Assembly: GCF_964355755.1 (NCBI RefSeq)
Contig: NC_092678.1
Coordinates: 16,524,922 to 16,588,921, forward strand
Direction: 5' to 3'
Length of the DNA: 64,000 nt
Source of the DNA: Antedon mediterranea
Taxonomy: Eukaryota > Echinodermata > Crinoidea > Comatulida > Antedonidae
Positions 57,584 to 64,000 of this stretch are shown here, one piece after another; within the stretch, counting starts at the first letter, position 1; every line of letters starts with the position of its first letter. A program made the position numbers and the translations under genes. The notes under the pieces were generated by a model, which had not been told where the DNA came from, did not search any database, and saw only the letters and a list, made by a program, of their open reading frames with translations.

Positions 57584-58660
57584 TTAACAATTCATAAATG
57601 AAGAGGGAATTCTACATTCAGTAAACATGAGGCTGGCACTGCAATGTCGAGGCCTTTGCAACAACATTCTTAAACCATTATTGTAGCATACCTGGAGAGA
57701 TCGCAAGGTACCTTGATTATAGTTGTACCATAATGTAGCACAATACATATTTACACAATATGTTCTAAATAAAACACATTTCACATTGATAGAACACATA
57801 CTAAATTGTCTGACCAAGGAGTTGGCTCTGATACACAAAGATCTGTATTGCCGCTTTATATCAAACTCATCACATAATCCAAGGATATAACTAATAAATG
57901 TGGTTGAGTCAACATATTCTAAGCTTTTGCCATTAATGGTAATAATAGGTTTCAATTGAATCCTCCGTGACTTAGGACAGATTATCATACAAGATGATTT
58001 CTTAGAATTGTAAACAATATCATTTTTGGCCGCAAAGCATTCAGAAATTTTAATTAGATGTTGCAACCCTGATGCAGAAGGTGATATAAGCACCATGTCA
58101 TCTGCATACGATAGGTTGTTAAATTTAATATTATTTAACTCACACCCTTCTTTGCTGTTGCTAAGCTTAATGATAAGATCATTTATATACATATTATATA
58201 CTTATTATAACACAATTTGATACATGAAAGGGCTCCGAAAAGGATTTGCCCCATTTCACAATAAAGCACTGAATATTATACCAAGCTTTTAGTACTCTAA
58301 CAATTGGACATGGAGTATCATTAATAATTAATTTCTTAAAAAGTGTTCAATGATTCACCCTATCAAAGGCTTTAGAAGCATCGAGGTATATATGTAACCT
58401 ATATGTCCCTGCATTGCTATTAACCCTGCTGTTTGGATGGCGTTATCAGTCGACCGTATATTCGTAAATGTAAGTGTAGACAGTATTGGGAAACTTGCAT
58501 TTATATATTGTACATTTGATGTGGCCAAAAATGCAAGAAACTGTGTCGTTTCCTGACCAACCATACTTAAACAGAAACTCTTCCCTCACCGATATCTTTT
58601 TTAGATATATCAAGAGGTCATCAGCATCTAATTGTAGAAATAGATTAAAGCAGTTGCCAG
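57584..58660 (-). mobile_element. Degenerate LINE reverse transcriptase
   Basis: Motif A (IYLDASKAFDRVNH) is at about 58,340-58,395 and motif C (NLSYADDMVLISPSASGLQH) at about 58,060-58,120, in different frames. An open 202-codon stretch (57,584-58,192) continues through the thumb region to CYNNGLRMLLQRPRHCSASL. YADD is intact, but stops and frameshifts lie upstream. Confidence 0.8.
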
Positions 58661-58682
58661 GCCGATGATAACATAGTAACAC

Positions 58683-59069
58683 TTGTACAGTTATCGGTGT
58701 ATTGTGCTACTACGACAACTGGGGTGTAAAAATGTCACAGTAGTATTATATGGCTATGGGAATAAACCTTCAACAAAAGACCACGAACATAAATGTCGGA
58801 TGACAGGGAAAAAGGTTTCGCAGACACTACGAATAAAACCAGAATTGATCATTTCTTGCCGCGACAGGGAGGTCTTTCTAGCAAATGAAAAGAACAAATC
58901 TTCACTAATCAAGATGATAACTACTAAGCTTATGCATCATAATATCTGTGTGAATCAAGCAGAAGATGACGGAGATGCTGTTGACATCTATGTAATATCT
59001 AAAATAGGTGACAATGAAGAGTTTCTGTTTTTACATTACATGGAGGAAATATATATATTTCCTCCATGA
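58683..59069 (+). pseudogene. Fragment of mobile ORF family with STKxHEH motif
   Basis: An open frame of 128 codons contains VVLYGYGNKPSTKDHEHKCR, then REVFLANEKNKSSLIKMITT and DDGDAVDIYVI. The S-T-K-(D/E)-H-E-H, F-L-x-N-x-K-N-K and G-D-A-(D/V) series matches, from memory, the middle of the same uncharacterised family as 56,992-57,370; the acidic residues recall PIN/FEN-like nucleases (inference). The C-terminal residues come from a palindrome inserted at 59,039-59,068. Confidence 0.5.
59039..59068. repeat. Perfect 30-bp palindrome
   Basis: CATGGAGGAAATATA and its exact complement. A related palindrome (CATGGAGG..CCTCCATG) lies at 61,863-61,884. These look like collapsed MITEs with CATGGAGG ends. 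Confidence 0.85.
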
Positions 59070-59089
59070 TTAAACGATCATCACTTCTT

Positions 59090-59275
59090 ATTATGGATCG
59101 ATAATGGACCATTCCTTATTAGTGACCTCTCCTGAGGATCAGCTTCTCTTAACGACCACCACCTTTCGTAAGTGACTACCTCTCATAAACGACCACCATC
59201 TCTCATAAGGGACCGCTTCTCGACATAATCAACCACGTCTTCTAAAGGGACCATAGTGGTCACTTAAGAGAGATG
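59090..59275. repeat. Degenerate minisatellite, period about 25 bp
   Basis: Repeated (A)CGACCACC(A/T)CTCTCATAA-type words (near 59,150, 59,175, 59,200 and onward). Confidence 0.65.
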
Positions 59276-59299
59276 GCCATATACCACACAGCAAAATTT

Positions 59300-60850
59300 G
59301 AAATTCTAAGCAAGAAAAAAAAATCTTGTTTTAAGAAAAAATTCTTAAAATAAGTATTTTTTTTCTTGTCAAGATTTAAAATTACTTAAAACAAGAAATA
59401 ATTTTCTAGAAAAGACACATTTTCTTAAATTAAGTTTTGCAATATTCTTGAAAATGCTTATTACAAGAAATATTTTACTTAAAATAAGAAGTCAATATCA
59501 TTCTCTTCTTATTAAGAATAGTTTTACTTAAAACAAGATTTGAAAATACTTAATTTGAAAAGTATTTTACTTAAAATAAGAAATCTATATTTTATTTATC
59601 CTTATCAAGAATAATTTTTCTTAAATCAAGATTGATGAATTATAAAAATTACTTAAAACAATCAATATTTTTCTAGGTAAGACAAAGTTTCTTAAATTAG
59701 GTTTCGCAATAGTCTTGAAAATACTTGTTTTGAGAAATATTTTACTTAAAATAAGAAGTCAATTTCACACTACCCTTATCAAGATTATTTTTACTTGAAT
59801 CAAGATTCGCAATATTCTTGAAAATGCTTATTACAAGAAATATTTTACTTAAAATAAGAAGTCAATATCATTCTCTTCTTATTAAGAATAGTTTTGCTTA
59901 AAACAAGATTTGAAAATACTTAATTTGAAAAGTATTTTACTTAAAATAAGAAATCAATATTATATTTATCCCTATCAAGAATAATTTTTCTTAAATCAAG
60001 ATTGATGAATTCTAAAAATTACTTAAAACAATAAATATTTTTCTAGGTAAGACAAAGTTTCTTAAATTAGGTTTCGCAATATTCGTAAAAATACTTATTT
60101 TGAGAAATGTTTTACTTAAAATAAGAAGTCAATATCATACTATCTTATCAAGACTATTTTTGCTTAAATTGAGATTCGCAATATTTTTAAAAATACTTAT
60201 TTTGAGAAATGTTTTACTTAAAATAAGAAGTCAATATCATACTATCTTATCAAGACTATTTTTACTTGAATCAAGATTCGCAATATTCTTAAAAATACTT
60301 ATTTCGAGAAATGTTTTACTTAAAATAAGAAGTCAATATCATACTATCTTATCAAGACTATTTTTGCTTAAATTGAGATTCGCAATATTTTAAAAAATAC
60401 TTATTTTGAAAAATGTTTTACTTAAAATAAGAAGTCAATATCATACTATCCTATCAAGACTATTTTTGCTTGAATTCCGATTCGCAATATTCTGATTTTG
60501 AGAAATGTTTTACTTAAAATAAGAAGTCAATATCATACTATCTTATCAAGACTATTTTTACTTGAATCAAGATTCGCAATATTCTTTAAAATACTTATTT
60601 TGAGAAATGTTTTACTTAAAATAAGAAGTCAATATCATACTATCTTATCAAGACTATTTTTGCTTAAATTGAGATTCGCAATATTTTTAAAAATACTTAT
60701 TTTGAGAAATGGTTTACTTAAGATAAGAAGTCAATATCATACTATATCCTATCAAGACTATTTTTGCTTGAATTGAATTCAATTCTATTTTAATATTCTT
60801 AAAAATACTTATTTTGAGAAATGTTTTACTTAAAATAGATTGTCAATATC
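59300..60850. repeat. Satellite-like array of about 100-120 bp units
   Basis: Units carry ATGTTTTACTTAAAATAAGA, AGTCAATATCAT, ATCAAGACTATTTTTGCTT and GATTCGCAATATT. About a dozen units, regular from 60,080 and more diverged before. The recurring 11-mer CTTRAAAYAAG is nearly self-complementary. Long ORFs here are repeat artefacts. Confidence 0.9.
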
Positions 60851-62110
60851 CTATATTCACACAACGGTAGAGCAGTTAGCACTTCAGTTTCAACTGATGA
60901 AAAAATCTGGGTAATCAAACTGTTTGTGCTTTGAATAATCGATTGCACTGCAACCTAAAGAAAATAATATTGATTTAATATTTTTTATATTCAAGTTTTA
61001 ATATGTTTAAAAACTAAGTTGTGCTTTAGTTGGGGAGCTATGCAGCCTAACAAAAAAAATGTTATTTGTAACAATGAAATTGGTCACAAAAAAATGGCCT
61101 AGTACCCAAGTCCTATAGTTACTATAGCTAATAGTCCTGTATAATAACAGTACCAGCAAGGCCTAGGAAATAGACGTATTTCTCTAATAAAAAATAGTTT
61201 AAAATGCATAATTGTTGTAATTTTAAAGCAAAATGGCTTACCTGTGGAATCTTGTTTCTCTCCTTTAATTTTAGTAGAAAGAAATCAGTATTTTTTATAC
61301 TATTATCTGCTTGTTCATCCTCTAGTTAGTAGGCCTTCTTGCTGAGCATCAACAAGATAATTAATATTAAACAATCATTAACAGTATAACAATACTAGAA
61401 TTATCACTACTACTATCGTCAGTTGATAAATCATCCCCGTTATAATAGTTTTTTTCTTCATTAACTTCGTCAGTCTCCTAGTCTAGGCCTAGTTCTACTT
61501 CATCCTCAATTGGCATCCTCGTTTTCTCCAGGCATACTTATATACTGATGTTTCCATCGTCAACTGCAGGAGGTTGCCGATTGTTATACTCGTCCTTAAA
61601 ATGGCGTCTTATGACATGCTTGTAAAACGAATTGTAAATTCCAAAGCTTGCCGGGCAGCGAACCACCAATTCCACATGTTATTATTATATTTCCATGAAT
61701 TGAATTATAATGCCTTAGCAAATAGGGTAGCAAATACTGTACCTACTTCAGTTTACTGGCACCAACTTATCGCTTTTTTTCGGACTGCAACAAACATGTG
61801 TCATTATTATTGTCTGTCGTATTACTGTTGGTCCAGACGTTTTATAGATTTGCTTTAACCACCATGGAGGTTTATACCTCCATGCTTTAACGTTGAGCAG
61901 TATAATGACCTTATACATTCTGGGTAAAAGGCCAGCGATAAATTTTTGGTTATAGTTGAAAAACAACACTGTGTGTGGTCGATGACCTAGCTCCCGGCGG
62001 GATCATGGCCAACGGTTTTTTAAAGTAATCATTCAAAATCTAGAGTTTGTAAGTAAAAGACACCTTTCATCGCAATTTATATATTAAATGCTTCAATAGG
62101 CCTAGTAAGA
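60851..62110. other. Interior between two satellite arrays
   Basis: The minus strand at 61,390-61,520 reads an acidic run (PIEDEVELGLD, stop, ETDEVNEEKN, DDLSTDDSSSDNSS) like the N-terminus of some transposase-associated proteins. On the plus strand, ATG at 61,601 (MASYDMLVKRIVNSKACRAA) opens a short frame without recognisable domain. A CATGGAGG palindrome is at 61,863-61,884. No confident gene. Confidence 0.35.
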
Positions 62111-62124
62111 TTAGTCTAATATAA

Positions 62125-62193
62125 TGTCGAAGGAAGACGCTTTGTTGAAGATCCGAGAAATAGATGAAGAAATGGCCAACATTTTAACAGGTT
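62125..62193 (+). CDS. Possible short first exon, MSKEDALLKIREIDEEMANI...
   Basis: ATG at 62,125 opens MSKEDALLKIREIDEEMANI and LTG, ending at a possible donor ACAG/GTTCGT; unspliced it stops two codons later. A possible next exon (TTTTTAG acceptor near 62,958, donor CAG/GTAATA near 63,000) would stop almost at once in the joined frame. It looks protein-like (charged helix) but I cannot build a gene. Confidence 0.25.
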
Positions 62194-62345
62194 CGTAGGC
62201 CTAATAATTATATTTTAATCTGCCAGCAGTCTAGGCCTAGCCTAGGCTCCTTCCTAGTTAGTAATACTGTAGGCCTGGAACTAGTAGGTCTAGGCTAGCC
62301 TACTATGCCTGTACTGACGGACAGGTGTATAGGTTTAGCTTAGCA
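62190..62345. repeat. AGGCCTA-rich island
   Basis: TCTAGGCCTAGCCTAGGCTC and related words, between two satellite arrays. Confidence 0.7.
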
Positions 62346-63480
62346 TTTTAGTTCAGACATTGACAGAGGGGACAAATATTGTCGGACCTATTTCAGCTAG
62401 GTATAAGGAAGGCCTAATATAATAGATAATACAATTATAATGTAACAGTTATTTTGTAATGTAGCCATGAAATATCTACGAAGGATTATACTGTACTGTA
62501 TTATATACACATATTCCAATGAGAAATATAATGACATTTAAAAACACTTCTTTACATTTAATTGTATGATTGTTATTATAAACATTGATACGGAATAAAA
62601 ACATCAATCAGGATTGAGCACCGTTTTGCGTATTGTCTTCCTAAATAGTAATATTAAAAATAAATGTAGACCCTAATAATTTAACTAAAAATAATAGATA
62701 CAGCCAGGCCTGTCTTTGGGATCGGTATAAACAGGGCAAAGTTTGTGATTAAAAAGTTCAAATGCATATTCCACCCACCCTTATGTCTTATAATGTAAAA
62801 TTATTCTTACCACCGTTCTAATATTGCGTCATGTTTTTGTGTTTACCGCCCCAGATATAGGACTCTAAAACCACACCGTACCCAATTAGTTGATGATGTT
62901 ACACATATTTTAAATACAGTAATAACTAAAACTATATAAATCTCTTTTCATTTTTAGGAACATGAATAAAGATCCAGAATCCTGGTCTTCACGCCGATCA
63001 GGTAATATGCCGGTATTGCTTTTGGACACAGAAATGGCCTACATTAAAGTTTAGCAAACAATTCTAACTACAAAGAAAGCAAAATTAGATGAGGCTCTAG
63101 TTACTCTCCTCTCCACTTTTTACCTTCTGGATTTCGATTATCCAAAATGAAAAGAAGTAGGCCTCACTATCCTTTAACAGTTAGTGATTTGTGATGAAAA
63201 CACACCTGTACACTTGACAAAGGCTGTTGAATCATCATTAGTATACATTAATAAATTTAAAGACACCTAATAGTTTAAAGCCCAGGTGCGGGAGAAGAAT
63301 TTTACGAAATTTGTATTTTACCATTTTAATGTTTTTAAGTTTTCTTTTGATGGCATTTTATTATTAATAAAAACAAGTTTGTTTTAAAGAAGTTGTATAT
63401 ATTATTGTACCTAATGTCATGTAAATTGTAGTTCTTAATGAAAATAACAGTATTGTTAATATTATGTTTTATAACATTCT
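62346..63480. other. AT-rich stretch without clear gene
   Basis: Only the weak exon-like piece at 62,958-63,000 noted above (MNKDPESWSSRRS in one frame). Confidence 0.4.
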
Positions 63481-64000
63481 TGAATTATTTGTTTAAGTAA
63501 AATATTACTTAAAATGAGTATTCATTTATCGTTCTTAAAATAAATTTTTAATGATTTATATTTTATAGAATTCTTGTTTCAAGCAATTTTTTTCCCAATA
63601 TAAGTAAGAATTTACGAATTTTAATTTGATAGAATTCTTGTTTCAAGCAATACTTTTCTTAAAATAAGTAAACATTTACTGGTTTTTATTTGATAGACTT
63701 CTTGTTTACTTATTTTAAAAAAAGTTTTGCTTGAAACAAGAATTCTACAAATAAAAATCGGAATATTCTTACTTATTTTAAGAAATATATTGCTTGAAAC
63801 AAGAAAACTAAAAATATAAATCGGAATATTCTTACTTATTTTAAGAAAAATATTGCTTAAAACAAGAATTCTAAAAAATACAAACCGGAATATTCTTACT
63901 TATTTTAAGAAAAATATTGCTTGAAACAAGAATTCTACAAATAAAAATCGGAATATTCTTACTTATTTTAAGAAATATATTGCTTGAAACAAGAATTCAA
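63480..64000. repeat. Satellite array with head-to-head inversion
   Basis: Units with TTCTTGTTTCAAGCAAT..CTTAAAATAAG up to about 63,710, then the complement (CTTATTTTAAGAAA..GCTTGAAACAAGAATTC, period about 70 bp) to the window end. It is built from the same CTTRAAAYAAG words as 59,300-60,850. Confidence 0.85.

Noticed and set aside
60100-60776. Long repetitive plus-strand ORFs (RNVLLKIRSQYHTILSRL repeats)
   Set aside because: Translation of a satellite array whose unit happens to lack stops; nothing supports coding.

Overview
The window is animal nuclear DNA: AT-rich, intron-rich (60-680 nt exons with AG/GT borders) and full of LINEs, SINEs and inverted-repeat DNA transposons. Replication-type histone genes with an animal 3' stem-loop, secreted multidomain lectin/YWTD genes and islands of the palindromic word TAGGCCTA suggest a marine deuterostome. 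An echinoderm is my best guess; that is inference.

Positions 1-47,000 hold a duplicated gene locus on the minus strand. Copy B (25,582-41,096) has 17 consecutive coding exons whose splice phases all agree, encoding about 1,093 residues: a six-bladed YWTD/LDL-receptor class B propeller, about 490 residues of beta-rich repeats, a C-type lectin domain in two exons, a six-cysteine module, and a tail with an Asp-box, ending in ...KKDCC and a stop. Copy A (1-13,253) is the same gene and runs off the left edge inside its second-last exon. A possible signal-peptide exon for copy A lies near 18,460-18,522. Copy B has no counterpart, because its homology to A stops at 43,243, inside a PIF/Harbinger transposon that is complete in A (13,988-18,350). 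A decayed third copy (44,150-47,010) carries only part of one propeller exon. It also preserves the empty sites of the Harbinger element and of a second transposon (18,593-21,055), which gives their relative ages.

Positions 47,000-53,000 hold LINE remains and a broken histone cluster: an H4 pseudogene split by a 5'-truncated LINE, and an H2B relic that still has a perfect histone stem-loop and downstream element. Positions 53,000-64,000 are transposon-dominated: a 2.6 kb element with 27 bp inverted ends, a tandem 325 bp repeat, LINE reverse-transcriptase remains, two pieces of an unnamed mobile ORF family, and long satellites built from 11-bp pseudo-palindromes (CTTRAAAYAAG).

The only apparently functional coding units are the two lectin/YWTD genes, probably secreted or extracellular recognition or matrix proteins. 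Most of the rest is mobile-element sequence at various stages of decay.
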